From: Alteribacter populi
GTDB taxonomy: Bacteria; Bacillota; Bacilli; Bacillales; Salisediminibacteriaceae
Direction: 5' to 3'
Length of the DNA: 64,000 bases
Assembly: GCF_002352765.1 (NCBI RefSeq)
Contig: NZ_KZ293963.1
Span: forward strand, 3,622,559-3,686,558
The notes beneath the pieces were generated by a model that was given only the letters and a program-made list of their open reading frames with translations, was not told the DNA's origin and made no database searches. Of this stretch, positions 8,242 to 16,614 are shown in pieces; position 1 is the stretch's first letter, and each line of letters starts with the position of its first letter. A program made the translations under genes and the position numbers.

Positions 8242-9240
8242 ATGGTGGTAAATCGTTATTTTAAGATCATTTTTGTGTCTGTGCTCATTGTCGCTTTACT
8301 AGGCTCTTCCTATTGGATTGGATTTGCTGGAGATCAAGGAGAGGTTGAGGTTCTTCAACAAGATTTAGCTGAGGCGAAAATAGAAGTTGAAGAGTTAAAA
8401 CAACAAGTTTCACAGTTTGATAAAGTGCGTGATGAAAACGATCAGCTAAAAAGTAGATTAGAAGATAGAGAGAGTCAAGTTAAAGATTTTGAAGAGACCA
8501 TTGAAGAGTTGGAGGAAAAAATCGACCTGATTGAGAACGGTCTTTCAACAAAGGAACCTGAACCAGATGGCTCAAAAAAAGTATTTTTGACGTTTGATGA
8601 TGGACCAACGGCTATCACAGAGGATATTGTGGATACGTTAAATGACTATGATGTAAATGGGACATTCTTTACGGTTGGTCAAAGGATGGAAGAGTCCCCT
8701 GAAATATCTCAGCGTACGTACGAAGAAGGGAACATGATATTGACTCACTCTTACACCCATGACTACTCGATCTATGAGAGTCTTGATTCGTTTTATGAAG
8801 ACTTGCGTTTAGCTGAAGAGGCTTATGAAAATGTACTTGGGTTTGAGGCACCACAAATTCTTCGTTTTCCTGGAGGATCATCAAATCACAGTTCCTTTAA
8901 TTACGGCGGAGAAGAATTCATGACAACGTTAACGGAGGATATAAAGGATAGAGGCTATCATTATATCGACTGGAATGTAACCTCGGGTGATGCGAGTGAC
9001 ATTTACGACCAGCCTGACGAGATGCTTAAGCAGATCAAAGCGACGAGTGCGGATCGAGATCTGGTCGTCCCTCTTTTTCATGACACAGCGCGAAACGAAG
9101 CAACAGCAGAAATCCTTCCTGAAGTGATTGAGTTTTACAAAGAGGAAGGCTATGAATTCCGAACCTTTGCTGACATTACAGACGAAGAGTTAAACGAGAT
9201 GATGAATAAACAAATCGCAGATAAACCCGTCGTTCGCTAG
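8242..9240 (+). CDS. membrane-anchored polysaccharide deacetylase (NodB domain)
   Basis: 332 residues. One N-terminal membrane segment (residues 9-27) is followed by a coiled coil (about 35-97, rich in E/K/Q/L heptads) and then a NodB carbohydrate esterase 4 domain from about residue 110. The catalytic and metal signatures are TFDDGP (general base Asp plus metal Asp) and HSYTHDYS with the HxxxH pair; RFPGGSSN and DWNVTSGD are later family motifs. The enzyme probably removes acetyl groups from peptidoglycan or another wall glycan outside the membrane. RBS AAGGGG. A strong terminator follows at 9297, so it is monocistronic. Confidence 0.9.
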   Translation: MVVNRYFKIIFVSVLIVALLGSSYWIGFAGDQGEVEVLQQDLAEAKIEVEELKQQVSQFDKVRDENDQLKSRLEDRESQVKDFEETIEELEEKIDLIENGLSTKEPEPDGSKKVFLTFDDGPTAITEDIVDTLNDYDVNGTFFTVGQRMEESPEISQRTYEEGNMILTHSYTHDYSIYESLDSFYEDLRLAEEAYENVLGFEAPQILRFPGGSSNHSSFNYGGEEFMTTLTEDIKDRGYHYIDWNVTSGDASDIYDQPDEMLKQIKATSADRDLVVPLFHDTARNEATAEILPEVIEFYKEEGYEFRTFADITDEELNEMMNKQIADKPVVR

Positions 9241-9296
9241 GGATTTGAAGAAGCAAGATATTCGACATTAAGGACCATCAATAGTTGAAACCGTTA

Positions 9297-9335
9297 TTAA
9301 GAATACACAATATTAATAGTGTATTCTTAATTTTT
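9297..9335 (+). terminator. rho-independent terminator of the deacetylase gene
   Basis: TTAAGAATACAC (9297-9308) pairs perfectly with GTGTATTCTTAA (9319-9330), then TTTTTA. Confidence 0.85.
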
Positions 9336-9692
9336 ACATAAGGTGTTGGTTATGAGTTCATCTGTATAGGTATTTTCCCTTTTTAACATTTCCTTTTTCT
9401 AAAATTTAATAGTGATCTAGAAAAAAAGCACTATCAGAATGTTAATGAAAAATAAAAATATTTCATACTTCTGATGCAAAGATATTTATTTTGGAGACTA
9501 AAGTACTAAGGGGAATGGATATCGTTTTTTAGCTTACAGTGTCTTAATGTTATCTTAACGCGACCATAATAATAGATTGATAGAATCAAATCAGAATTAA
9601 CGACTAGATATTTCACCATACTTTTATCAAAGGGGGCAAGTAATTACGTTTTTGAAATGTTTGCAAAACAAAAATACGTGGAGGCTGGATCT
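9336..9692. other. intergenic region upstream of the phosphatase
   Basis: AT-rich. The notable element is the Pho-box-like array at 9534-9560. Otherwise nothing recognisable. Confidence 0.5.
9534..9560 (+). promoter_or_regulatory. candidate PhoP-binding array
   Basis: TTACAG (9534-9539), TTAATG (9544-9549) and TTAACG (9555-9560) are direct repeats spaced by 4 and 5 nt. They match the Bacillus PhoP pattern of TTAACA-like hexamers about 11 bp apart. The array lies about 130 bp upstream of an alkaline phosphatase, a typical PhoPR target. Confidence 0.5.
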
Positions 9693-11066
9693 ATGTTAAA
9701 AAAAGCGATGGTTGCAAAGTTAAGTGTGGCATTACTGATTATTGGCTTAGGGGTTAACGAGGGATGGACACAGGCAAGTCCACCAGGGCATGCTGGAAAA
9801 CCTGGTCAACCGGGTCCACCTGATCATGCAGGTCCAAAGGAGAAGGTTGAAAATGTGATTTACTTCATTCCTGATGGCTACTCTGCTGGTTATAATGTGA
9901 ACTATCGTCATTATAAAGAAGACTTGGGACCTGTTTGGGATGATTTTCTCACTGGGATGATGACCACTCATTCTAAGGATAATCGGATAACAGATTCCGC
10001 AGCAGCTGGAACCGCCATGGCTACTGGTGTGAAGACCAACAATGGTTTTGTCAGTCAAACTCCAGATGAAGAAAACTTGGAGACGATCCTTGAAGCCGCC
10101 GATCAAGCCGGTAAATCTACAGGCTTAGTCGCTACTTCTACGATTTCCCATGCCACTCCAGCGGTATTTGCCTCCCATGTAAATTCTCGTAACAATCAAG
10201 AGGAGATTGCCCGTCAGTACATTGATGAAGGCGTGGTAGATGTGTTCTTAGGCGGTGGTTTAGAGTACTTTTTACCTGAGAGTGAAGGTGGAAGACAAGA
10301 AGAGCGTCACCTCGTTAATGAAGCGATAGATCAAGGGTATCAATTCGTGGAAAATCGAGAGGAGCTACTAGAGATTGAAGAAGGGACTATTCTGGGTTTA
10401 TTTGCAGATGATGCCATGAAACCTGAACTGCATCGAGAAGGAACAGGTCAACCGAGTATGGCTGAAATGACCAGCAGTGCAATTGACGTATTAAGCCAAA
10501 ATGATGATGGATTTTTCCTTATGGTGGAAGGTAGTCAAATTGACTGGGCAGGTCATGCCAATGATGCGGCATGGGCCATGAGCGATACGGCTGCGTTTGA
10601 AGAAGCTGTAATTGACGCTTTAGAATTTGCCGATCAAGATGGGGAAACGCTAATTGTGATTGCCGGTGATCATGATACAGGTGGTATGACACTAGGAGGA
10701 TATAATAGTAAGGGTTCAGATGTAGAAATCCTTCATGATGTAACTGCCACAGGAGATTATATGGCCGGACAACTAAATAGTGACCGTAGTAATGTAACAG
10801 ACGTGGTGGAAGAATATGCAGCAATCACCCTTACAAACGAAGAAGCCCAATCTATTCAGCAATCGGATAACCCCAGCCTTGCTATTAATCAAACGATCAG
10901 TGATTATGCAGGAGTGGGATGGTCTACAACGAGTCACACAGGAATTGAAGTTCCTATCTATGCCTATGGCCCCGGTTCTGACCATTTTAGAGGTTTAATT
11001 GATAATACAGACGTTCCACAGACGATGGCAGCCCTTCTTCAACTACTGTTATTAAATGAAGAATAA
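9693..11066 (+). CDS. secreted alkaline phosphatase (PhoA family)
   Basis: About 457 residues from the ATG at 9693, chosen because of a GGAGG site eight bases upstream (an earlier in-frame ATG at 9657 lacks one). The N-terminus MLKKAMVAKLSVALLIIG is a signal peptide ending near TQA. Next is an unusual Gly/Pro linker (PPGHAGKPGQPGPPDHAGP) before the catalytic domain. Metal and nucleophile motifs are present: IPDG, TDSAAAGTAMATG with the nucleophilic Ser, GDHDTGG and the C-terminal SHTG. It releases phosphate from organic monoesters outside the cell. The Pho-box-like array upstream implies phosphate-starvation control. The region after the stop holds a long hairpin. Confidence 0.93.
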   Translation: MLKKAMVAKLSVALLIIGLGVNEGWTQASPPGHAGKPGQPGPPDHAGPKEKVENVIYFIPDGYSAGYNVNYRHYKEDLGPVWDDFLTGMMTTHSKDNRITDSAAAGTAMATGVKTNNGFVSQTPDEENLETILEAADQAGKSTGLVATSTISHATPAVFASHVNSRNNQEEIARQYIDEGVVDVFLGGGLEYFLPESEGGRQEERHLVNEAIDQGYQFVENREELLEIEEGTILGLFADDAMKPELHREGTGQPSMAEMTSSAIDVLSQNDDGFFLMVEGSQIDWAGHANDAAWAMSDTAAFEEAVIDALEFADQDGETLIVIAGDHDTGGMTLGGYNSKGSDVEILHDVTATGDYMAGQLNSDRSNVTDVVEEYAAITLTNEEAQSIQQSDNPSLAINQTISDYAGVGWSTTSHTGIEVPIYAYGPGSDHFRGLIDNTDVPQTMAALLQLLLLNEE

Positions 11067-11809
11067 GCGCTAAAAAATTATTAGAATAATGAAGAAAAAG
11101 AGGTGTCTAAAAGGGTAGAAAGCTATCCCTTTTAAGCACCTTATTTAATTCCTAGATGTTTTTTTGAAGGATAGGTCAAATATGGATAACTGCACAAAAG
11201 ACTGATAGAACAGTAAAAATCAATTTCGTGTAAGCCATACTCAAAACAATCGGCTTTTATGAGTATGTCATTAGCTCAGAAACCATTCATATTAGAAGCA
11301 TATTATACTTCCGTAGAAGTGTCGTGGTGTCTTCGGGCCTTTATAAGTAAGGCTGTTTTCTAAAAGATTGTTGTTCTTGACACAAAATATATAAACTGCG
11401 ACATAGAATAGATTGATTTCCGCTCCGGACAGTCGCTTTCCGCGGGAGTCGACAATCATCCATTATAAAAATGAATAGCCATTGTTTGACTTCATCAATG
11501 TGATGAATTTACAAAGCACTAGACCAGCGAAGGAAATACACGTAGACTCCAGCGGGAAAGCGAAGACGTTGAGACCCCACAGTGAGCGCACTTTGCGAAT
11601 GAGGAGGCTCAGCGCGAGCCCGCGGAAAGCGTAGTGTATTTCCGAAGCGGTAGGTGATGTCGCAGTTTATTTCAGCTGCGAAGATTAAAAGCAACAATAC
11701 ATACGAAAAGAGCCATAATTAAAAGTGAAATATTAAACATGGCTGATGCCTTCATAATTCTGAGCAAAGGGGATAATCACTTCGTCTTTTAATTATCTTT
11801 AAATTGTTC
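11067..11809. other. intergenic region dominated by a long repeat element
   Basis: A hairpin at 11102-11140 (GGTGTCTAAAAGGG against CCCTTTTAAGCACC, imperfect) probably ends the phosphatase transcript. The rest is taken up by the long repeat at 11261-11690. No gene. Confidence 0.6.
11261..11690. repeat. long dispersed repeat (family L), complete-looking copy
   Basis: The first ~270 nt are nearly identical to 62141-62415. Near its ends AAACTGCGACAT (about 11394) and ATGTCGCAGTTT (about 11653) form a 12-bp inverted repeat, and the centre holds GC-rich blocks of the TCCGCGGG / CCCGCGGAAAGCG kind. So the whole unit can fold back on itself. No ORF with an RBS. Likely a non-autonomous repeat of the type scattered through Bacillaceae genomes (inference). 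Confidence 0.75.
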
Positions 11810-12118
11810 TTAATCGATCCATGATTGAGACCATTTTTCGATTTCCTTCATAAGTGGTTGTAAGGATACCCCTTTTTCAGTCAAAGAGTATTCAATTCGA
11901 ACGGGTGTTTCAGGAAATACCTCTCTTTTAACAATTCCTTGTTTCTCTAAATCCTTTAATCTTTCGGACAGAAGTCTTCCGCTAATGCCAATTTCAGCTT
12001 CAATTGTGCAAAAACGTTGCTGCCCTGAAAGTAGCTGGTAAATGATCAATCCAGTCCATCGTTTACTTATAATATTCATTGCTTCTTCAAATCTTGGGCA
12101 GAGTTTAGAGTTGTTCAA
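11810..12118 (-). CDS. HxlR-family transcriptional regulator, CatR/YodB-like
   Basis: 102 residues with the DUF24/HxlR winged helix: conserved CPRFEEAMNIISKRWTGLII at the N-terminus, with one Cys near residue 7 as in redox-sensing YodB and CatR, then the FCTIEAEIGISGRLLSERLK recognition helix and a wing. Divergent from catD. In Bacillus subtilis the catDE operon is repressed by the related proteins CatR and YodB, which respond to quinones and diamide through that Cys. By position and family this protein is the best candidate for the local repressor; which of the two it matches cannot be decided here. Confidence 0.85.
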   Translation of the reverse strand: MNNSKLCPRFEEAMNIISKRWTGLIIYQLLSGQQRFCTIEAEIGISGRLLSERLKDLEKQGIVKREVFPETPVRIEYSLTEKGVSLQPLMKEIEKWSQSWID

Positions 12119-12198
12119 TTTTAATCACTCCTAATATGTATATCATATCATAAATTTCCGATAAAAAATAACTAGATTATTTAAAATAAATAACTTAC

Positions 12199-12243
12199 TT
12201 GACAGAAATTATATATTAAAATACACTTACTTACATAAAGTAA
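12199..12243 (+). promoter_or_regulatory. catD promoter with overlapping inverted-repeat operator
   Basis: TTGACA (12199-12204), a 17-bp spacer and TACACT (12222-12227) form a sigma-A promoter. A perfect inverted repeat, TTACTT-N5-AAGTAA (12227-12243), covers the start site, where a repressor would block transcription. Confidence 0.6.
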
Positions 12244-12300
12244 TTAACTAAATTAATTGCGTAACATTTTATTTGGTTAAGAATAAGGAGTGGAAGGTCA

Positions 12301-12708
12301 GTGTTAAAAAAGTACGAAATGGGTGCAATGCTTTTAAGAATCGTTTTAGGTTTTACTTTTTTTATTCATGGATTGGATAAATTTCAAGGAGGTATCAGTA
12401 ATACAGCCGGATTCTTTGAAAGCTTAGGTATTCCGGGATTTTTGGCTTTTGTGGTAGCACTAATAGAATTAGTCGGTGGTATAGCGATGATATTAGGAAT
12501 TGGAACACGGGTGGTTTCCGTTTTATTTGTTCTTATTATGGTTGGAGCGATTTTCATGGCAAAACTTCCATTAGGCTTTTTAGGAGATGGCCAAATGGCT
12601 GGATATGAATTGGACGTCGTTTTATTGACCATTTCCGTTTATCTCGCGATTGTCAATAAATCCATGTTCGCATTAGATAACGTTATTTTTCGATCCAAGC
12701 AAGAGTAA
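12301..12708 (+). CDS. catD: DoxX-family membrane protein CatD-like
   Basis: 135 residues with four hydrophobic segments and the DoxX signature LRIVLGFTFFIHGLDKF at the start and GGIAMILGIGTR in the middle. GTG start behind a GGAGTGGAAGG stretch. It is upstream of a CatE-type dioxygenase in the same order as B. subtilis catDE (yfiDE), an operon induced by catechol and quinones. DoxX proteins act with thiol and quinone detoxification at the membrane; the exact reaction of CatD is not established. The gene symbol rests on the conserved neighbourhood as much as on sequence. Confidence 0.8.
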   Translation: MLKKYEMGAMLLRIVLGFTFFIHGLDKFQGGISNTAGFFESLGIPGFLAFVVALIELVGGIAMILGIGTRVVSVLFVLIMVGAIFMAKLPLGFLGDGQMAGYELDVVLLTISVYLAIVNKSMFALDNVIFRSKQE

Positions 12709-12849
12709 TATTAAATTTTAAAAAAGAATTTATAGGCGGATAGCTTCCTTTACGCTGAGACTTTATAGCATGGGGAGGAAGATAACGCTGTTTTTAATAA
12801 AAGACCGCGATGTGGTTTTTCAAAACAAATAGAAGGAGGTAGTGAATGT

Positions 12850-13713
12850 ATGAATTTTCATAAGCAACCTAATACATTCGTAGGTCAAGTTGATCTAAAA
12901 GTTGAGGATATTGAACGCTCTCTTACGTTTTATCAAGAAATCATCGGTTTTCAAGTGTTAGAACAAACGGGCCGAAAAGCCAAGCTAACTGCGGATGGTA
13001 AAACGACGTTGTTATCGATTGAACAACCTGAAAATGTCACACCAAAGCAACAGCAAAAAACAGGATTATATCACTTCGCACTTTTATTACCTAACCGTTC
13101 GGATTTAGTTGATGTGGTACAGCATTTGCTTCAAAATGGCTATCGGTTTGGATCATCGGATCATCTTGTTAGTGAAGCTCTTTATCTATCAGACCCTGAC
13201 GGAAACGGAATTGAAATCTATACAGACCGACCAGCTTCCATTTGGAGTTGGAAAGACGGTGAAGTGGCGATGACGGTTGATCCATTAGATTTCGACAACC
13301 TTCTTCAGGAAGCAAAAGGGGGTTCTTGGCGAGGACTTCCTGCTGGCACAGTAATGGGGCATATTCATTTACATGTATCGGAACTACCAACAACAGAGGA
13401 ATTTTATCATAAAGGGCTAGGGTTTGATGTAGTATGCCAATTCGGTAATCAGGCACTGTTTATGTCTACTGGCGGTTACCATCATCATATCGGATTAAAT
13501 ACGTGGGCTGGAGTAGGAGCACCTGCACCTCCTGAGAGTAGTGTCGGACTGAGACAATTTTCATTGGAATATCCAAGCGTGGAAGCGAGAAACAAAGTCC
13601 TCCAACAATTAAAACAACTACAGGCAGCCATTTTTGAAGAAAATGGAGTTGTTCACACACAAGACCCTTCTGGAAATGTTATTCAATTGAATGTAAATAC
13701 TCATGCTAACTAA
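12850..13713 (+). CDS. catE: catechol-2,3-dioxygenase CatE-like (VOC superfamily)
   Basis: 287 residues built of two vicinal-oxygen-chelate modules of the extradiol dioxygenase type. Metal ligand candidates are His in MGHIHLHVS, His in YHHHIGLN and the Glu in the DPSGNVIQLN or DPDGNGIEIY strands. The length and the split N-terminal module match B. subtilis CatE, which opens catechol rings. AAGGAGGT lies nine bases before the ATG. It follows catD by 141 nt with no clear terminator, so they are likely one operon. Its stop codon is the first triplet of the 104-bp direct repeat that follows. Confidence 0.88.
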   Translation: MNFHKQPNTFVGQVDLKVEDIERSLTFYQEIIGFQVLEQTGRKAKLTADGKTTLLSIEQPENVTPKQQQKTGLYHFALLLPNRSDLVDVVQHLLQNGYRFGSSDHLVSEALYLSDPDGNGIEIYTDRPASIWSWKDGEVAMTVDPLDFDNLLQEAKGGSWRGLPAGTVMGHIHLHVSELPTTEEFYHKGLGFDVVCQFGNQALFMSTGGYHHHIGLNTWAGVGAPAPPESSVGLRQFSLEYPSVEARNKVLQQLKQLQAAIFEENGVVHTQDPSGNVIQLNVNTHAN

Positions 13714-13814
13714 ATTGTGCGGGGACAGTCCCCGCACAATTTTGATTAGGTCTTGCTTATGGTACAATTATGTGCATGAAGAAGGAATGAAGCATATGAA
13801 TAACGAATTGGATA
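13711..13814 (+). repeat. 104-bp direct repeat, left copy
   Basis: Matches 14586-14689 at 102 of 104 positions (differences near 13764 and 13780). Contents in order: the stop codon of catE, a perfect 13-bp hairpin (13714-13740, arm ATTGTGCGGGGAC, 1-nt loop) with a TTTT tail, a promoter-like stretch (TTGATT ... TACAATTATG), and a GAAGGAATG site before ATGAATAACGAATTGGATA. That start codon opens only a nine-residue frame. It flanks the HEPN/MNT pair on the left. Confidence 0.9.
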
Positions 13815-13879
13815 TAGTAAAATAATCGAATGGTTGGCTAATTAACTTGTTTTGTATTTATTTTTTGGGAGGGTTGATT

Positions 13880-14281
13880 ATGGGTCCGTTAAAAGATATA
13901 CGTTGGAGACAGCGATTTGAAAACTTCGAGAAGTCCTATAAGCTTTTAGAAAAGTATGCCAAAGAAGATATACATTCAGAAATAGAGAAAGCGGGGATTA
14001 TTCAATTTTTCGAAATGACTTTTGAGTTAGCTTGGAAAGTACTGAAGGATTATTTGGAAGCACAAGGTTTTATTGTGAGAAGTCCCCGAGAAACGATTAA
14101 ACAGGCTTATCAAATCGGAATCATTGACGATGGCCATACTTGGATAGATGCTTTATCAAAGCGAAATTTAACAACCCATACATATGATGAAGCATTTGCA
14201 GACAAATTCGTACAAGAAATAAAGCAAACGTACTTTCCATTATTTAAAGCACTTTATGAAAAATTATTAGAGGATGAGTAG
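13880..14281 (+). CDS. HEPN-domain toxin (HI0074 / HepT-like)
   Basis: About 133 residues from the ATG at 13880 (GGGAGG six bases upstream). It is an all-helical protein of the nucleotidyltransferase-substrate-binding type. The HEPN ribonuclease signature Rx4HxY is intact: Arg95, His100 and Tyr102 in RNLTTHTY. Known HepT toxins cleave RNA and are silenced when the partner MntA attaches AMP to that Tyr. The next gene overlaps by 8 nt and encodes such a partner, so this is a type VII-style toxin-antitoxin unit. Substrate RNA unknown. The pair is enclosed by 104-bp repeats, suggesting a movable cassette. Confidence 0.88.
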   Translation: MGPLKDIRWRQRFENFEKSYKLLEKYAKEDIHSEIEKAGIIQFFEMTFELAWKVLKDYLEAQGFIVRSPRETIKQAYQIGIIDDGHTWIDALSKRNLTTHTYDEAFADKFVQEIKQTYFPLFKALYEKLLEDE

Positions 14282-14588
14282 CGTGTATGGATTATTAGAT
14301 CGTGACCTCCATTATATATTGGAAGCCTTAAAAAAATTTGATGAGATAGAAAGTGTTATTCTTTTTGGTAGTCGCGCAATGGGGAATTATAAAAAAGGGT
14401 CCGATGTTGATATTGCGCTTAAAGGGGGAAAAATATCAAGTGAAGTAATGTCCGAATTGGACGAAATGTTAAATGAGGTAAATCCCCTTCCATACTTTTT
14501 TGACATCATTCATTATGAAGCAGTAAACAATGATAACCTAATCGAACATATTGATAAAGTCGGAAAAGAGTTGTATCGAAAAGAATAA
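14274..14588 (+). CDS. MNT-domain nucleotidyltransferase antitoxin (MntA-like)
   Basis: 104 residues, a minimal nucleotidyltransferase. The catalytic pattern GSx10DxD is exact: Gly32-Ser33 in FGSRAMG and Asp44/Asp46 in GSDVDIAL. Enzymes of this type transfer AMP to their cognate HEPN toxin and so neutralise it. The start overlaps the HEPN gene, as in many MNT/HEPN pairs. The stop codon is the first triplet of the right-hand 104-bp repeat. Confidence 0.9.
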   Translation: MSSVYGLLDRDLHYILEALKKFDEIESVILFGSRAMGNYKKGSDVDIALKGGKISSEVMSELDEMLNEVNPLPYFFDIIHYEAVNNDNLIEHIDKVGKELYRKE

Positions 14589-14689
14589 ATTGTGCGGGGA
14601 CAGTCCCCGCACAATTTTGATTAGGTCTTGCTTATGGTGCAATTATGTGCATGAGGAAGGAATGAAGCATATGAATAACGAATTGGATA
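14586..14689 (+). repeat. 104-bp direct repeat, right copy
   Basis: Same contents as the left copy: stop codon, perfect hairpin at 14589-14615 with TTTT tail, promoter-like region, RBS and an ATG opening a nine-residue frame (MNNELDSEK). The hairpin can terminate the toxin-antitoxin transcript. Confidence 0.9.
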
Positions 14690-14826
14690 GTGAAAAATAG
14701 GAAGTATTGCTGGACAAAAGCTCCCCCTTTTGCTCAGCTTTTTTTGTATCTTAAAACTATCAGACTTCTGATATACTATACAGATACTTATTGTTAAGCT
14801 GATGATGAACGGAAAGAAGGACTTAC

Positions 14827-16236
14827 ATGAATCGTTATCAACGTAAGATCATTATTGCACTGCTTATTGCAACTTTCCTGGCGGCGATTGAGGTGACAGT
14901 GGTTAGTACGGCCATGCCTAGTATCACAAGAGATCTCGGTGGGCTCGATTTGATTAGCTGGGTGTTTGCCATTTATCTGTTAACGTATGCTGTGATGACA
15001 CCGATTTTCGGGAAGCTTGCTGATTTATTTGGTAGAAAGAAGATTTTTATTACAGGGGCTACTTTGTTTTTAATTGGTTCTGCTTTGTGCGGGCTTTCTC
15101 AGTCGATGGAACAACTGATTCTGTTTCGGGCGGTACAAGGGATTGGCGCTGGGGCATTGATGCCGATGACGTTTACGATTGTGGGAGACGTTTTTTCCTA
15201 TGAGAAACGAGCAAAAGCCCAGGCCATCATTGGCTCGATTTGGGGAATTGCCGGCGTTTTTGGACCATTAGTGGGCGGTTTTTTTGTTGATTTTCTCACA
15301 TGGCATTGGATCTTTTACATCAACATTCCATTCGGTCTTATAGCGATGTACTTAATCGGTAAGAATTTAGAAGAAAAGATCGAGAAACGAAAACGCTCGA
15401 TCGATTTTGGCGGGGCGATCACGTTCATTATCGGAACAGGCGCATTGCTTTATGCTCTCCTTTCGGGCGGGAATGAGATTGCCTGGAATGATCAGCTTAT
15501 GTTTTACCTGTTTGGCATCGCATTCTTGTTTTTAGTGACGTTTGTTGTGATCCAACTGAAGGTAGCTGAACCGATGATCCCGTTTCACTTGTTTAAAAAC
15601 AGGCATTTATTTATTGCAAATCTATGTGGATTACTGATGGGCTCCATCCTCATTGGGTTAACGGCTTACTTACCGCTTTGGGTACAAGGCGTCCTACTTT
15701 TACCCGCGACGTTTTCCGGATTAACCTTAATTCCGATGTCAATCGGCTGGCCGTTAGGGGCGTTTTTGAGCAGCAAATTCATGGTTAATTTAGGAGCAAA
15801 GCCAATTGCCCTTACTGGAGTTAGTTTTATTGCCGCCAGTACTTTCGCGCTAACCTTCATTTCTAGTACCACACCTAATCTCGTTCTGATTGTTATTATG
15901 TTTTTTGTAGGATTTGGATTTGGTTTATCGATGACGATGTTTACGGTTATTGTGCAGTCCTCAGTCGGTTGGAATAATCGAGGCGCGGCAGCATCGTCCA
16001 ATGCCTTCCTCAGGACGCTCGGGCAAACGCTCGGAATTACCGTTTTAGGAACCGTCTTGAACCAATACATCGGAGGTCATACGAACAACGGAACCGATGT
16101 CGCACCTGAGCTTCTTGCCACAGGACTTCATTCTGTCTTTATTATTTTATTTATTCTCGCAGGGCTAAGTGTTCTAGCCACGAGTTTACTTCCGAAAGAA
16201 GAGCCTGAAGGGGCGGATCAAACTTCAAAAGGATAA
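14827..16236 (+). CDS. MFS drug efflux transporter, DHA2 (EmrB/QacA) family
   Basis: 469 residues with about fourteen membrane segments. MFS motif A appears as GKLADLFGRKKIF near residue 62 and motif C-like Gly-rich sequence as GIAGVFGPLVGGFFVD near residue 140, both typical of the drug:H+ antiporter-2 family. Acidic residue E22 in TM1 (AAIEVTVVSTAMP) and D125 region are common for this group. It would export toxic compounds using the proton gradient. GAAAGAAGG precedes the start. No adjacent regulator, and the transcript unit appears single. Substrate cannot be told from sequence. Confidence 0.92.
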   Translation: MNRYQRKIIIALLIATFLAAIEVTVVSTAMPSITRDLGGLDLISWVFAIYLLTYAVMTPIFGKLADLFGRKKIFITGATLFLIGSALCGLSQSMEQLILFRAVQGIGAGALMPMTFTIVGDVFSYEKRAKAQAIIGSIWGIAGVFGPLVGGFFVDFLTWHWIFYINIPFGLIAMYLIGKNLEEKIEKRKRSIDFGGAITFIIGTGALLYALLSGGNEIAWNDQLMFYLFGIAFLFLVTFVVIQLKVAEPMIPFHLFKNRHLFIANLCGLLMGSILIGLTAYLPLWVQGVLLLPATFSGLTLIPMSIGWPLGAFLSSKFMVNLGAKPIALTGVSFIAASTFALTFISSTTPNLVLIVIMFFVGFGFGLSMTMFTVIVQSSVGWNNRGAAASSNAFLRTLGQTLGITVLGTVLNQYIGGHTNNGTDVAPELLATGLHSVFIILFILAGLSVLATSLLPKEEPEGADQTSKG

Positions 16237-16614
16237 GGAGAGATTTTTTGTCAGTGACCGATATGAACGCTGGTAAAAAATCGGCGAAAATACCGAAAGA
16301 CATAAGCTCCTTTTCTGGTCAAAGAGATCTTTACTAGTCAAACCGGCTCTTTTTCTGGTCAAACAAGCTCCTTTCTAGTCAACCAGGATCTTTTTCGAGT
16401 CAACCAAGACCCGCTTCTAGTCAAAACAGCAAGGAACCTGGTCAACCCGCGTCGAGATGTAGTCAAAAGAAGGTCTGATCTAGTCAAACGAAGTTCGGAT
16501 CTGGTTATTGATTTTACAGGTTATTCTTTTTACGAACTCCTATTCGCTGACATATTGTGTCATCTCTTTCATTACAATGAATATGAACGTTACAGTTAAA
16601 GGGAGATGATCATA
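16237..16614. other. intergenic region containing a 21-bp tandem array
   Basis: No gene. The only structure is the array at 16311-16510; after it a short AT-rich stretch leads to the next gene. Confidence 0.6.
16311..16510. repeat. tandem array of a CTRGTCAA motif with a 21-bp period
   Basis: The word GTCAA (last copy GTTAT) starts at 16318, 16337, 16358, 16378, 16399, 16420, 16441, 16462, 16483 and 16504. Spacings are 19, 21, 20 and then 21 six times, i.e. two helical turns. Nine of ten copies keep CTRGTCAAM or a one-base variant, while the spacers diverge freely. Conservation of the word but not of the spacers is what binding-site arrays show. On the minus strand each unit reads TTGAC(C/T), like a -35 hexamer. 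No frame stays open. Confidence 0.85.

Noticed and set aside
11509..11697. 62-residue frame within the long repeat, with similar frames at 41140-41569 and 62403-62597
   Set aside because: These frames arise from the GC-rich repeat cores; they lack RBSs and differ in ends between copies, so they are probably not genes.
16311..16510. CRISPR array
   Set aside because: Repeat words are only 8-10 bp with 21-bp steps and related spacers; no cas genes in the window.
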